From assembly GCF_900116445.1 (NCBI RefSeq), contig NZ_FPBH01000021.1, forward strand, positions 120,692 to 184,691: a stretch of 64,000 nt of DNA. Direction: 5' to 3'. The notes beneath the pieces were generated by a model. That model was not told the origin of the DNA, ran no database searches, and worked only from the letters and a program-made list of their open reading frames with translations. This document shows positions 24,750-33,440 of this stretch, one piece after another. A program made the position numbers and the translations under genes. How positions within the stretch are numbered: the first letter of the stretch is position 1; each line of letters opens with the position of its first letter. The stretch comes from Paraburkholderia aspalathi. Lineage in GTDB: Bacteria; Pseudomonadota; Gammaproteobacteria; Burkholderiales; Burkholderiaceae.

Positions 24750-25015
24750 TTACTTATCCTATGTCTTTTACTTCATACGTATATATATGTAGTAATAGTT
24801 AACAAGGGTTAACCCCGTCTGTGGATAACTATCAAATCCCCCGTCACATCAATGTCATGCGAAACCCATAACCCTGCGGAACACGACGGTAGAAAAACTA
24901 CAAAGCTGGGATAACTTTGACAGGGCTTGCCCGGCGGCGCGTCTTATCAAGATTTCGCACACAGGCTGTCCGATGCGCTTTCCCGAAGTTATTCATAGGC
25001 AATTGTGGATAACTT
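24750..25015. promoter_or_regulatory. AT-rich segment with DnaA-box 9-mers
   Basis: This stretch sits in the 576-bp gap after the DUF2242 gene and is much richer in A/T than its surroundings. It contains two perfect DnaA-box 9-mers read as TGTGGATAA (24820-24828 and 25004-25012, the complement of TTATCCACA), a near match TTATTCATA at 24989-24997, and a weaker CTGGGATAA at about 24906-24914. GTTAAC occurs twice around AAGG near 24800, next to an alternating TA tract. No dnaA, dnaN or parAB gene is in the window, so an origin is not indicated. A DnaA-titration or DnaA-regulated site is possible. Confidence 0.5.
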
Positions 25016-25256
25016 GCCGATCCGGGCCTCAGCTGCCGGGTGGCGCCCCGGTTTTTTTCGTCAATGTCATACGCTCGCCAGCGTACAGACCGCGCTTCCC
25101 CGCGCGCGCACATTGAAGCTGGAAGGTACAAAGATTGCGTCTATGTTTTTGCAAGCGCAACTGTTGCTATTTAGTCAAAATCATTTCAGCAACGCCCTAT
25201 CCAGGCATAGAGTTAAAGTGTTTTCTGAAGTTATTGGTGCAGTGCGGGGGTGTGCA

Positions 25257-25463
25257 ATGAAACGCAGAACAGCACGACAATTAGTCCGTCTTCTCTCGGA
25301 CATCCGGCATGCCAGCCACTGCACGACGTTGCGGGCAGCGGCCACTAATCGGGCCATATCTCTCGCATCCGCCGAGCATGATGAGGAAGGCGCCGAAAAC
25401 GACGAAAGCAACGACGCCACGCGTGAGGCGAGCCACGACAAGCCGGCCCGGAGCGGATCATGA
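25257..25463 (+). CDS. Small basic/acidic protein of unknown function
   Basis: 68 residues starting MKRRTARQLVRLLSDIRHA from the ATG at 25257, preceded by GGGGGTG at a good distance. The N-terminal half is Arg-rich and the C-terminal half acidic (EHDEEGAENDESND). There is no signal peptide and no recognisable domain. Its stop overlaps the next ORF by 4 bp (ATGA), which supports both as real coupled genes. It lies directly downstream of the DnaA-box segment. Confidence 0.6.
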   Translation: MKRRTARQLVRLLSDIRHASHCTTLRAAATNRAISLASAEHDEEGAENDESNDATREASHDKPARSGS

Positions 25464-25711
25464 GAGCCGCAAGCGAACAGTCGCTACGTTTTCTGGTCGA
25501 GAAATGGCTGGCGCCGGGGCCTTTGGTGCCGGTTCACGTGACCGAATTCAGCCGCACCCGTCTGGGCGGCAGGCGTTATGTGCGGGTCGAGACTTCTCAG
25601 GAAGGTGGATCGCGCGGTCTCTTTTTCTTTCGACACGACGACGGCTGCTGGTGTGTGTTTCCGCCCACTGCTGATACACCCAAACTCTTCGCGCTGCCGC
25701 GCGCCGCTTAG
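25460..25711 (+). CDS. Small protein of unknown function, coupled to the preceding ORF
   Basis: 83 residues beginning MRAASEQSLRFLVEKWLAPG. The pattern GPLVPVHVTEFSRTRLGGRRYVRVETSQEGGSRGLFFFRHDDGCWCVFPP (VHVTEFSRTR, LFFFRHDDGCWCVFPP) looks like a small compact beta-rich domain with a WCVFPP end. I do not recognise a named family, but the segment looks conserved-domain-like rather than random. The start overlaps the upstream stop (ATGA), and the pair is likely one transcript. Confidence 0.65.
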   Translation: MRAASEQSLRFLVEKWLAPGPLVPVHVTEFSRTRLGGRRYVRVETSQEGGSRGLFFFRHDDGCWCVFPPTADTPKLFALPRAA

Positions 25712-25747
25712 CGGCCGATGCGGTCACTCACGCGACTGGCCAGGTCC

Positions 25748-26683
25748 TCACGCTTCATGAGGCAAGCGATCACGTTCGCTTCCGCGTCGCGAGGCTGGTC
25801 CCACCTGACACACAATCAAACCCGCGAGCATCAGCGCGCATCCGAATAGCGCACGCGTCGTCAGCGTTTCGCCGAGCACGAGCCACCCCGCGAGCGCGGC
25901 GAACACACCCTCCATACTGAAGATCACTGCGGCATGCGACGGCGCCGCGTACTTTTGCGCAACCACCTGAATCGTATAGGCGACGCCCACCGACAGCGCA
26001 CCGCCGTACAGAATCGTCGGCGCGGCGCGCTCGATCACAGCGAGACTGACCGGCTCGATCCCGAGACCGACGACCAGACACACGAGCCCGCAAGTCACGA
26101 ACTGCACGAGCGCCAGCATCAGCGTGTCGTGCCGCAGCGCGAAGCGGCCGACCAGCATCATCTGCACGGAAATCACCAACGCGCCAGCCAACTGGTACCA
26201 GTCGCCATACAGGATCGAGAAGTGCTCGTTGACGCTCAGAAAGTACATGCCGATCGCGGCCAGCGTCGCACCGAGCCACGTGCCGAATCCCGTCCGATGA
26301 CGAAACAGCACGCCCAGCAGCGGCACGAGCACCACATACAACGAACTGATGAAGCCGGCGTTGGCGACCTTCGTATATTGCAGGCCGATCTGCTGAAACG
26401 AAATCGACGCCGAGAGCACGACGCCAAGCAGCACGCCGGCACCGAGCAGTTCACGTGCGCCGCCGGGTTCGCGCTTCGTTAGTTCTGCCAGTGCGGAGCG
26501 CCGCACGCAGACGATCATCGTCAGCACGACCAGCGCGCCGAGCAGGAAACGCAGTCCGGTAAACAGGAACGGTCCGATCGCATCGAGGCTTAAGCGTTGT
26601 GCGACGAATGCCGAGCCCCAGATCATCGCCGCGATCAGCATCAGCAGATTCGCGCGAAGGTGTTGGCGTGTGTCAGGTTTCAA
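25748..26683 (-). CDS. DMT-superfamily (EamA) transporter
   Basis: 311 residues with ten predicted membrane helices arranged as two EamA repeats. The first begins NLLMLIAAMIWGSAFVAQRLSLD, the typical EamA opening; the second shows TILYGGALSVGVAYTIQVVAQKY and AVIFSMEGVFAALAGWLVLGE. These are inner-membrane drug/metabolite exporters, often of amino acids or related compounds. The substrate cannot be read. It ends convergently with the small ORF pair upstream. Confidence 0.92.
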   Translation of the reverse strand: MKPDTRQHLRANLLMLIAAMIWGSAFVAQRLSLDAIGPFLFTGLRFLLGALVVLTMIVCVRRSALAELTKREPGGARELLGAGVLLGVVLSASISFQQIGLQYTKVANAGFISSLYVVLVPLLGVLFRHRTGFGTWLGATLAAIGMYFLSVNEHFSILYGDWYQLAGALVISVQMMLVGRFALRHDTLMLALVQFVTCGLVCLVVGLGIEPVSLAVIERAAPTILYGGALSVGVAYTIQVVAQKYAAPSHAAVIFSMEGVFAALAGWLVLGETLTTRALFGCALMLAGLIVCQVGPASRRGSERDRLPHEA

Positions 26684-26882
26684 AGGCGGTTTTTCGAATT
26701 CGGTTGTTCTAACAAGGCGTCGTGTCAGGCACCGATTCTATCCGCGTGCACGCGTGTCGGATACGCCGCGAACATTCACGAACACTCCAACACAATTGCG
26801 CACACATTCCCCTAACTTCGGGACAGACGCGCCGAAGCAGCATCCCTAGACTGCGGCTTCCGTCCCAAAAAAAGTCCTGACC

Positions 26883-27656
26883 GTGCGCAAACGCTTCGCT
26901 TGTCTGTGTGTTCCGCTGTTTGCCCTGACCTGCTCGTCGATGGCCTACGCCGAGAATTTCTACATGTTTTCGCTCGCTGGCGGCGTGGCGCCGCGCTATC
27001 AGGGCAGTCGCGACTACCGTCCGTTCGTCGCGCCGCTGATTGCCGCCGAGTTCAGCAACGGCATCTTTCTGAGCCCGATGGACGGCCTCGGCTACAAGCG
27101 CACCTTTGCTAACGGCATGTTCGCCTCGGCAGCGCTGAGCTACGACTTCGGTCGTACCGATCGCAATCGCGCCGATTTGCCCGGCTCCGACTACCTGAAG
27201 GGCATGGGCCGGATTCCCGGTTCGGTGATGCTGTCCGTGCAGGTCGGGGCGCATCTGTTCGGTCCGTCGACCATCAGCATCACGTTGGACCAGCCGGTGA
27301 CGAACACGAGTCACGGGACGAGCGGGCACGTCGATCTGACCGTGCCGGTGCTGCAAAGCGTCGACAACGAAATCAGCATCAAAGGCAGCGTGCATGCCGG
27401 CAGTGGCCGCTACACGCAGACCTTCTTTGGAGTCACCGATGCGCAAGCGGCCGCGAGCCGTTTTCAGCCGTATGCGGTGAAAGGCGGATTCGACAGCGCG
27501 AAGGTGTCGGCTGCGTGGACGTACATGTTTTCGCCGCGCTGGTCGGTGCATACCGAAGGCGGCGTGACGCGGCTGTTGGGTGCGTCGGCGAACAGCCCGA
27601 TCGTGCAGTCGAAGAACAACTACTTCGCGATCTCGGCGCTGACGTATCGGTATTGA
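26883..27656 (+). CDS. MipA/OmpV family outer-membrane protein
   Basis: 257 residues from a GTG at 26883. Signal peptide MRKRFACLCVPLFALTCSS...AYA, then FYMFSLAGGVAPRYQGSRDYR, the characteristic MipA/OmpV opening. The C-terminus ends YFAISALTYRY with a terminal aromatic residue, as expected for outer-membrane beta-barrels. In E. coli MipA is a scaffold linking MltA and PBP1B; other members respond to osmolarity or antibiotics. The sequence does not decide among these. Confidence 0.9.
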   Translation: MRKRFACLCVPLFALTCSSMAYAENFYMFSLAGGVAPRYQGSRDYRPFVAPLIAAEFSNGIFLSPMDGLGYKRTFANGMFASAALSYDFGRTDRNRADLPGSDYLKGMGRIPGSVMLSVQVGAHLFGPSTISITLDQPVTNTSHGTSGHVDLTVPVLQSVDNEISIKGSVHAGSGRYTQTFFGVTDAQAAASRFQPYAVKGGFDSAKVSAAWTYMFSPRWSVHTEGGVTRLLGASANSPIVQSKNNYFAISALTYRY

Positions 27657-27737
27657 TGCGCTGGCTGATGCGCCTGTTGTTGATTGGTTGTCCGGATCGA
27701 CGCTTTGACGATCTCACGTTCCCGCAAGGAGCTCGCG

Positions 27738-28916
27738 ATGTTTGCATGGCAAACCCCTTTGTCCAACGCCTGGCAGGACAGCCTGGTATCGTCGGCGCGC
27801 GCGCAGGCGATGGGCGTCGACAGTGTGCTGCTGACCGGTGCGACCGGCTTTATCGGCGGCAATCTGCTGGTGACCCTGATCAACGCCGGCCTGATCGAGC
27901 GCATGGTGTGTCTGGTGCGCGGCGTCAGCGTGACCGACGCGCTCGCGCGGCTGCGCGCTTCGGCGGTGCGTTGCGGGCTGCCGCATGCTCGCGCTCAGCG
28001 AATCACTGATAGGAACGTGATGGTCGGCGAGCTCGGCAGCGCGTTTTCGGAAATCGATCTGGCGCGGCTCGGCAAGGCATCGCACGTGATCAACTGCGCG
28101 GGGCTCGCATCGTTCTCGACGCATCCGCAAGTACTCGATACAAATGTGCGCGATACGTTGCGCTTTGCGTCGCGTTTTGTCGGCAGCAAAACGCTGCGGC
28201 GCTTTCTGCACGTGAGCACGGCGATGGCGTGCGGCACGCAATGCGGTGCGAACGTGCAGGAATCTCCATTCGGCTATGGCGAGACGCGCCATCTCGTGCC
28301 GTACACGCAAAGCAAACGCGAAGTCGAACGTCTGTTGCGCAGCACGTATCCACGTTTGCCGTTGGTGGTGGTGCGGCCGTCGAGCGTGGTCGGCCACACG
28401 GTGCTCGGCACGTTGACGTCGGCGAGCCTGTTCTGGGTGTTTCGCGTGGTGCACGGCGCGCGACGCTTCACGGCGCGGGCGATGAATCGCATCGACGTCG
28501 TGTCCGCCGACGACTGCGCGCGTGCACTCGCGCTGCTGGCGATGAAGCCGTCGCTGGCTTTCGATACGTATCACGTGTCGGCGGGCTCGGAGGCGCCGAC
28601 CATCGGTCAGATCATCAGCGCGATGGACGAAGCCACCGGCACCTCGGGCAGCCGCTATTCGATGTGCCGTGTGCGCGACTTCGGCAAGATCGCGCGCGAG
28701 GTGGTGGGCCGCGACCGTTGCGGCAGCGGCCGCCTGATCGAGCACGCGCTGCGTTTGTACGCCGGTTTCGCGGAGCTGGACTACGCGTTCGACAACCGTC
28801 GTCTGCGCGACGAGATCGGTTTCGAGCCGCTGCCCTTCACAGACTACGTGAGCGAATGTGTGCGGACCTCGCGTGGAGTGGGGATCGCCGAGCAGATGCG
28901 CTGGGACTTCAAATGA
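27738..28916 (+). CDS. NAD(P)-binding acyl-reductase-like SDR (NAD_binding_4 type)
   Basis: 392 residues from the ATG at 27738 with AAGGAG upstream. LLTGATGFIGGNLLVTLINAG is the extended-SDR dinucleotide motif. HVINCAGLASFS and the catalytic YTQSKREVERLL (YxxxK) follow. VRPSSVVGHTVLGTLTS and the overall layout resemble the male-sterility/thioester-reductase NAD_binding_4 family, whose members reduce acyl-CoA or acyl-carrier thioesters. No acyl-carrier or synthetase domain is attached, so the substrate is open. It is upstream of an IclR regulator on the same strand. Confidence 0.82.
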   Translation: MFAWQTPLSNAWQDSLVSSARAQAMGVDSVLLTGATGFIGGNLLVTLINAGLIERMVCLVRGVSVTDALARLRASAVRCGLPHARAQRITDRNVMVGELGSAFSEIDLARLGKASHVINCAGLASFSTHPQVLDTNVRDTLRFASRFVGSKTLRRFLHVSTAMACGTQCGANVQESPFGYGETRHLVPYTQSKREVERLLRSTYPRLPLVVVRPSSVVGHTVLGTLTSASLFWVFRVVHGARRFTARAMNRIDVVSADDCARALALLAMKPSLAFDTYHVSAGSEAPTIGQIISAMDEATGTSGSRYSMCRVRDFGKIAREVVGRDRCGSGRLIEHALRLYAGFAELDYAFDNRRLRDEIGFEPLPFTDYVSECVRTSRGVGIAEQMRWDFK

Positions 28917-29023
28917 ACTTTCAGCCGGTCGCAGGGCGAGCGACTCGCGCGATAATCGCGCAACGGCCAACCGGCTCAAAACATCACTGATCCGCCGGGC
29001 AGGCCGACTTTCAGGCAGACGCA

Positions 29024-29776
29024 ATGGACGAGAAAGACTGGATCGCCGGCGCCGCGAAGGCGCTGGCGATCATCGAAGCATTCGACGAAGAGCATGCGCG
29101 CATGACGCCGACCATGGTGGCCGCCCGCGCCGGGCTCTCGCGTACGGCCGCGCGCCGCTATCTGCTGACGCTGCGCGAACTCGGCTACGTCGATACCGAC
29201 GGCAAGCTGTTCTGGCTCGCGCCGCGCGTATTGCGGCTCGGTCAGTCGTATCTGGATTCAGCGCGTTTGCCGCGCACCGTGCAGCCGTTTCTTCAGCGCA
29301 TCACCGCGACGGTGCAGGAAACCGCGCTGGTCGCGATTCTCGACGAACACGACGTGGTCTACGTTGCGCGCAACGGCGTCAATCGCGCGATGGCGGTCGG
29401 CTTCGTGCTCGGCTCGCGGGCGAGTGCGCCGCTGTCCTCGGCGGGTTTGATCCTGCTGGCCTTCCAGCCGCCGGAAAGTATCGAACAATGGTTGGCGTCC
29501 TATCCCATCAAGGTATTCACACCCCATACGTATTCGACCACGGAGCGCTTGCGCGAAGTGCTGGGTGAAATCCGCCGCGATGGTTATGTCGTCACCGATC
29601 AACAACTGGAGTTGGGCATGCGCGGCGTTGCGGTGCCGTTGCGTGACCGGCATGGCTCGGTCGTGGCGGCGATCAGCGTGAGCATGCCGATGGGCCAGGA
29701 GTCGGCGAATGCGGCGCTGCATCGGGTGCTGCCGACCCTTCAGGAAACCGCCAGTTTGCTGCGAAATCTGGTCTAG
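29024..29776 (+). CDS. IclR-family transcriptional regulator (PcaR/PobR-like)
   Basis: 250 residues. The N-terminal winged helix reads AAKALAIIEAFDEEHARMTPTMVAARAGLSRTAARRYLLTLRELGYV (AGLSRTAARRYLLTL seen as the recognition helix). The C-terminal IclR effector domain has VGSRASAPLSSAGLILL-like FVLGSRASAPLSSAG and ELGMRGVAVPLRDRHGSVVAAISVS. The subfamily with this opening includes regulators of protocatechuate and p-hydroxybenzoate catabolism. No pca or pob genes are in the window, so the target is unknown. The 107-bp upstream gap separates it from the SDR gene. Confidence 0.9.
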   Translation: MDEKDWIAGAAKALAIIEAFDEEHARMTPTMVAARAGLSRTAARRYLLTLRELGYVDTDGKLFWLAPRVLRLGQSYLDSARLPRTVQPFLQRITATVQETALVAILDEHDVVYVARNGVNRAMAVGFVLGSRASAPLSSAGLILLAFQPPESIEQWLASYPIKVFTPHTYSTTERLREVLGEIRRDGYVVTDQQLELGMRGVAVPLRDRHGSVVAAISVSMPMGQESANAALHRVLPTLQETASLLRNLV

Positions 29777-30002
29777 AAGGAGACCTAGGTAATCTCCCTA
29801 ATGCGGCATGCTTAATGAGTGAAAGCTTACCGAAAGCAAGCTGTCTCGCGGAAAATACATATCGAGTTTTGCGCATGACAAACCGCCTACGCTGCGTAAT
29901 ACTCTCCCGCGGGGAGCGGTAAGGCACCTTAAGCCTTGTCAGCTTCACCGTTCTGCTATTTCATTCACATTGACTCAGTCGTCCAGGTTTGGGGAACAAC
30001 AC

Positions 30003-30215
30003 ATGAAAAAATTCATCGTCTCGCTCGCAGCCGCATCGATCGCGCTGGTCTCCGTTCAAGCTTTCGCACAGGCATCGGACGCAGCAGCGCCGGCCGCTGC
30101 AGCTAGCGCGCCGAAGAAGCACCACATCAAGAAGCTGAAGACGCACGGCAAGCGCGCTCCGGTTTCGGCAGCAGCTTCGGCAGCCGGCACGAACGACAAG
30201 GGCGCGGCAAACTAA
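30003..30215 (+). CDS. Small exported Ala/Lys-rich protein
   Basis: 70 residues with a clear signal peptide MKKFIVSLAAASIALVSVQA and cleavage after AFA. The mature part is about 48 residues, Ala-rich with a basic KKHHIKKLKTHGKR segment, and no Cys. It resembles small periplasmic stress proteins of the Asr type in composition only. The ATG at 30003 has GGGGAA upstream. It is followed by a strong terminator, consistent with a single-gene transcript. Function is unknown. Confidence 0.75.
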   Translation: MKKFIVSLAAASIALVSVQAFAQASDAAAPAAAASAPKKHHIKKLKTHGKRAPVSAAASAAGTNDKGAAN

Positions 30216-30310
30216 GCTCACGCTTGGTTTCACCGGGCGAACCCTGCCGGTTCTCCTGTGCGCGCCGCTTGTCGGCGAGTGCAGCGCAGTTCCGGTTAAA
30301 TGTCGCCAGC

Positions 30311-30342
30311 AAAAAGGCCAGAGCTTCTGCTCTGGCCTTTTT
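30311..30342 (+). terminator. Strong Rho-independent terminator
   Basis: AAAAAGGCCAGAGC and GCTCTGGCCTTTTT are perfect 14-bp complements around TTCT. It closes the small exported-protein gene and, read on the other strand, the gene ending at 30370. Confidence 0.93.
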
Positions 30343-30369
30343 GCATTGGACGGCGGTTTCGTGCGGTGT

Positions 30370-30648
30370 TTAGCCCGCGAGGCCGCGCTTGATGACCTCG
30401 TTCAGCAGCCCGCTCATGCCTTCCGGATGCGTGGCGGCCCGTTCTTTCAGTTCTGTGACCAGATCGCCATTCAGCTTGCAGGCGAACGCGACGAGGCCTT
30501 GCGCCTGATCGAGCTTGCGCTGTTCGCGACGGTCGAGCTTCGGTTCGGCGGCAGCGGCTTTGCCGAAGCGGTCGGCCGTCGACAGTTTCATTGCGTTGTT
30601 CAGCTTGAGTGCCTTGTTCTTTTCAAGGTCGGTCTTTTTCATCGCCAT
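30370..30648 (-). CDS. Small basic protein of unknown function
   Basis: 92 residues, MAMKKTDLEKNKALKLNNAMK at the start, Lys/Ala/Leu-rich and predicted mostly helical. The C-terminal half (LVTELKERAATHPEGMSGLLNEVIKRGL) has the look of a ribbon-helix-helix or antitoxin-like helix pair, but this is only an impression. It has no partner toxin beside it. The gene shares the terminator at 30311. A translation start two codons in is possible. Confidence 0.65.
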   Translation of the reverse strand: MAMKKTDLEKNKALKLNNAMKLSTADRFGKAAAAEPKLDRREQRKLDQAQGLVAFACKLNGDLVTELKERAATHPEGMSGLLNEVIKRGLAG

Positions 30649-30772
30649 ACGGAAGGCCTCTGCCAGATAAGTAATCCCGCATTGTACGCATCGCGCCGCG
30701 CGCCGAGCGAGCGGCGCCGATTCTGCATCCGAGCGGCGTTGGCGCGGTGCTCAGTCGTTGTAGCGTCTGATC

Positions 30773-31543
30773 TCATTGAGCTGCGCTCAGATCGGGCGGT
30801 TCCGGCGCGCCGGCCACGCTGTCCATCAGCGCCCGCATGCGTTGCCAGTGCGTGCCTTCCCAGAACACGCGCCGGCACACATCGCAGGTGACGAACTGGT
30901 TATGCCGTTCCAGCACGCCATCTGGCGCCCGATCGCCGACTTCATCTTTGGCGATACGCCGCAACGGCGCATTGCACATCAGACACAAACGGAACGGCTG
31001 CGCACTGCCGGCCAGATCGAGCCGTTCAAACACTTCACGCAATTGCTCACGCGGCCGCAGCGTGCGTACATAGCAGCCATGCGTGATGCTGCGGCGTTTC
31101 AATAGCTCCCGATCGCGCGTCAGGACGATGCGCTGTTGTGCTGCGGCAAGCGCTTCGATATCGGCGTCGGGATAGTGGTTGTCGTACAGCGTGTCGAAGC
31201 CCGCGAGCCGCAGCAGCGGGGCGAGACCGCCAAGATGGGCATCAGCAATGAAGCGCACCACGCGCAGCGGATATTCGCGCACGCGCAATAGCGGCTGGAT
31301 GTCGAGCGCTTCAAACTTTGGATAAACGGCGATGCGATCGCCGTCGGCGAGCGGATGATTGAAACCGACCGACTCACCGTTCACCAGAATCAGTTCGACC
31401 TCGGTATGCGGCACGCCGAGCACTTCGATCATATGTTTCGCGGTCGCGCCGCGCGCGCAGGCGCAACTGAACGTGCGCCGGCGCAGGGGCCGGGCGAGAA
31501 AATCGTTCAGCTCCTCATAGAAGCGGAATGTCGCGGTGACCAT
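30773..31543 (-). CDS. Mut7-C RNase domain protein with N-terminal ubiquitin-like domain
   Basis: 256 residues. About 1-80 form a beta-grasp (ThiS/MoaD-like) domain: TATFRFYEELNDFL, then ELILVNGESVGFNHPLADGDRIAVYP. From about residue 95 the Mut7-C domain begins with VRFIADAHLGGLAPLLRLAGFDTLY, carrying the first acidic residue of its PIN-like fold, and has VLTRDRELLKR. A zinc-ribbon follows, CLMC near 187-190 and CDVC near 222-225. Mut7-C proteins are predicted nucleases; substrate and role in bacteria are unknown. The domain fusion is itself a known family type. Confidence 0.88.
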   Translation of the reverse strand: MVTATFRFYEELNDFLARPLRRRTFSCACARGATAKHMIEVLGVPHTEVELILVNGESVGFNHPLADGDRIAVYPKFEALDIQPLLRVREYPLRVVRFIADAHLGGLAPLLRLAGFDTLYDNHYPDADIEALAAAQQRIVLTRDRELLKRRSITHGCYVRTLRPREQLREVFERLDLAGSAQPFRLCLMCNAPLRRIAKDEVGDRAPDGVLERHNQFVTCDVCRRVFWEGTHWQRMRALMDSVAGAPEPPDLSAAQ

Positions 31544-31637
31544 CGCATCAGTATCGCACCGTGTTTAATTGCGCGCTGTCCTGCACGTGTCGCATGGGTG
31601 TGCTTTACTTCCAGTTCTTTAGAAGACGGAGCGACAG

Positions 31638-32507
31638 ATGGACATCGGTTTTATCGGTCTCGGCGAGATGGGCGCCGCGATGGTTGCAAACATTTTGAAA
31701 GCCGGGCATCAGGTGCGCGTGTGGAACCGCTCGCCAGAACGCGCGCAACCGCTCGCCGACGCAGGTGCGCGGATCGTCGCGACGCCGGCTGAAGCGTTTG
31801 CGGGCGACGCCGTGTTCTCGATGCTCGCCGACGATGCCGCGCTGCGCGAAGTCATCACCGCGTCGCTGCTGGAACACGCCCCGCGTGGCCTGATCCACGT
31901 GAACATGGCGACGATCTCGGTGGCGCTGGCCGAGGAGCTGGCGACGGCGCATGCGTCGCGCGGCGTCCACTACGTCGCCGCACCGGTGATGGGGCGGCCT
32001 GACGTCGCGGCGGCGGGCAAGCTGACGATCGTGGCGGGCGGCCCGGCCGAGTCGATCGACCGCGTGCAGCCGATTTTCGACGCCATCGGTCAGAAAACCT
32101 GGCGCATCGGTTCGCTGCCGCAACAGGCGAACGTGATGAAACTCGCGGCTAACTTCATGCTGGGCGCGGCTGTCGAGACGCTCGGCGAGGCAGCCACGCT
32201 CGTGACCGGCCACGGCCTGGCGATGCAGGATTTCCTCGATGTCATCACGAGCGGCCTGTTCCCGGGACCGGTCTATTCGGGCTACGGCAAGTTGATTGCC
32301 GAGCAGCGCTACGAGCCGGCGCTGTTCAAGGCACGCCTCGGACTGAAGGATCTGCGCCTCGCGCTGGCGGCCGCGGACGCGGTCAACACGCCGCTGCCGA
32401 TTGCGAGTGTCGTACGTGACAGCCTGATCGAAGCAGTAGCGCATGGCGACGGCGAGAAGGACTTCGCGGTGCTGGGCCAGGTGGCGGCACGGCGGGCAGG
32501 GCGCTGA
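31638..32507 (+). CDS. NAD(P)-dependent beta-hydroxyacid dehydrogenase family protein
   Basis: 289 residues. The Rossmann motif GFIGLGEMGAAMVANILKAGH starts at residue 4 (GLGEMG at 7-12). VAAPVMGRPDVAAAGKLTIVAGG is the substrate-loop signature, and NVMKLAANFMLGAAVE holds the catalytic Lys near residue 170. This is the 3-hydroxyisobutyrate/tartronate semialdehyde reductase family, including succinic-semialdehyde-type reductases (GLYR1-like). The exact substrate cannot be decided. It stands alone between a Mut7-C gene (divergent) and a LysE exporter. Confidence 0.92.
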   Translation: MDIGFIGLGEMGAAMVANILKAGHQVRVWNRSPERAQPLADAGARIVATPAEAFAGDAVFSMLADDAALREVITASLLEHAPRGLIHVNMATISVALAEELATAHASRGVHYVAAPVMGRPDVAAAGKLTIVAGGPAESIDRVQPIFDAIGQKTWRIGSLPQQANVMKLAANFMLGAAVETLGEAATLVTGHGLAMQDFLDVITSGLFPGPVYSGYGKLIAEQRYEPALFKARLGLKDLRLALAAADAVNTPLPIASVVRDSLIEAVAHGDGEKDFAVLGQVAARRAGR

Positions 32508-32664
32508 GCGGGGGCTTGGGGCGTGCGCCTAACGGCGCGCGCCGGCTTTCTTAGCGGAACCGGAGACCGGGTTCGGCCGCCCGGCAGTTGGGCCGAGCGC
32601 GCTTCGCCGCGGATTCGCACGGGCGGGCATAATAGCCGTCCGATTCCTATTCGCCTCGATCCCA

Positions 32665-33300
32665 ATGAGTCTGCATACCTGGTGGCTGTTCGCCGCTACT
32701 GTTTTCGTCGTTTCCGCGATCCCCGGTCCGAACATGCTGCTCGTGATGACGCACGGCGCCCAGCACGGGCTGCGCCGTGCCAGCGCGACCATGGCCGGCT
32801 GCCTGTCGGCGCTGGTGCTGATGCTGGCGGTGTCGGCGGCGGGCCTCGGCGTCTTTCTCTCGGCGTGGCCGACGATGTTCAACGCACTGCGGATGATCGG
32901 CGCGGCCTACCTCGTCTATCTGGGCATCAAGGCGTGGCGGGCGCCGGCTGACGAAGGCGCTGCCGGCGCGGTCGACGAACTTTCCGCCAAACCGGCGCGC
33001 TCGTCCCTCGTGCTGTTTCGCAACGGCTTCCTGGTGGCGAGCAGCAACCCGAAAGCCATCCTGTTCGCCGCCGCGTTGCTGCCGCAATTCATCGACGCCG
33101 CGCAGCCCAAGCTGCCGCAGTTCGGTGTGCTCGTCGCGACTTTCGCGGTCATCGAGGTGAGCTGGTACCTGGTGTACGCCGGTTTCGGCACGCGAATCGG
33201 CGCCAGACTGAAGAGCCGTAGCGTCGCGAGGATGTTCAATCGTCTGACGGGTGGCGTGTTTGTCGGCTTCGGCGCGATGATGGCGCTGGTGCGCCACTAG
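32665..33300 (+). CDS. LysE-family amino-acid exporter
   Basis: 211 residues with about six membrane helices. The opening LHTWWLFAATVFVVSAIPGPNMLLVMTHGAQHGLR carries the PGPNMLLV motif of the LysE/RhtB family, and FRNGFLVASSNPKAILFAAALLPQF the second family signature. These proteins export amino acids or homoserine lactone-type solutes from the cytoplasm. The substrate is unknown. It lies 157 bp after the dehydrogenase. Confidence 0.93.
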   Translation: MSLHTWWLFAATVFVVSAIPGPNMLLVMTHGAQHGLRRASATMAGCLSALVLMLAVSAAGLGVFLSAWPTMFNALRMIGAAYLVYLGIKAWRAPADEGAAGAVDELSAKPARSSLVLFRNGFLVASSNPKAILFAAALLPQFIDAAQPKLPQFGVLVATFAVIEVSWYLVYAGFGTRIGARLKSRSVARMFNRLTGGVFVGFGAMMALVRH

Positions 33301-33405
33301 GCGAGCGGCCGCGGCAGGTGCGCGGCACCCAACGCCGCTCGCTCCCAAAGCGTTGTAAGAATTGTTGCGCTCGTACAACGCCGAGGGTCAACCCTAATTT
33401 GTATG

Positions 33406-33434
33406 TTGCGACGCACCAAACCATTTGCTATAGT
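33406..33434 (+). promoter_or_regulatory. Sigma70 promoter for sRNA candidate
   Basis: TTGCGA (33406-33411) and TATAGT (33429-33434) are separated by exactly 17 bp. Initiation is expected near 33441. No CDS follows on this strand; only a 60-nt stretch and a terminator do. Confidence 0.7.
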
Positions 33435-33440
33435 TTGTCT

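Noticed and set aside
24750..25015. Replication origin
   Set aside because: Only two perfect boxes, and no dnaA, dnaN, rpmH or parAB in 64 kb. Kept only as a DnaA-box cluster.
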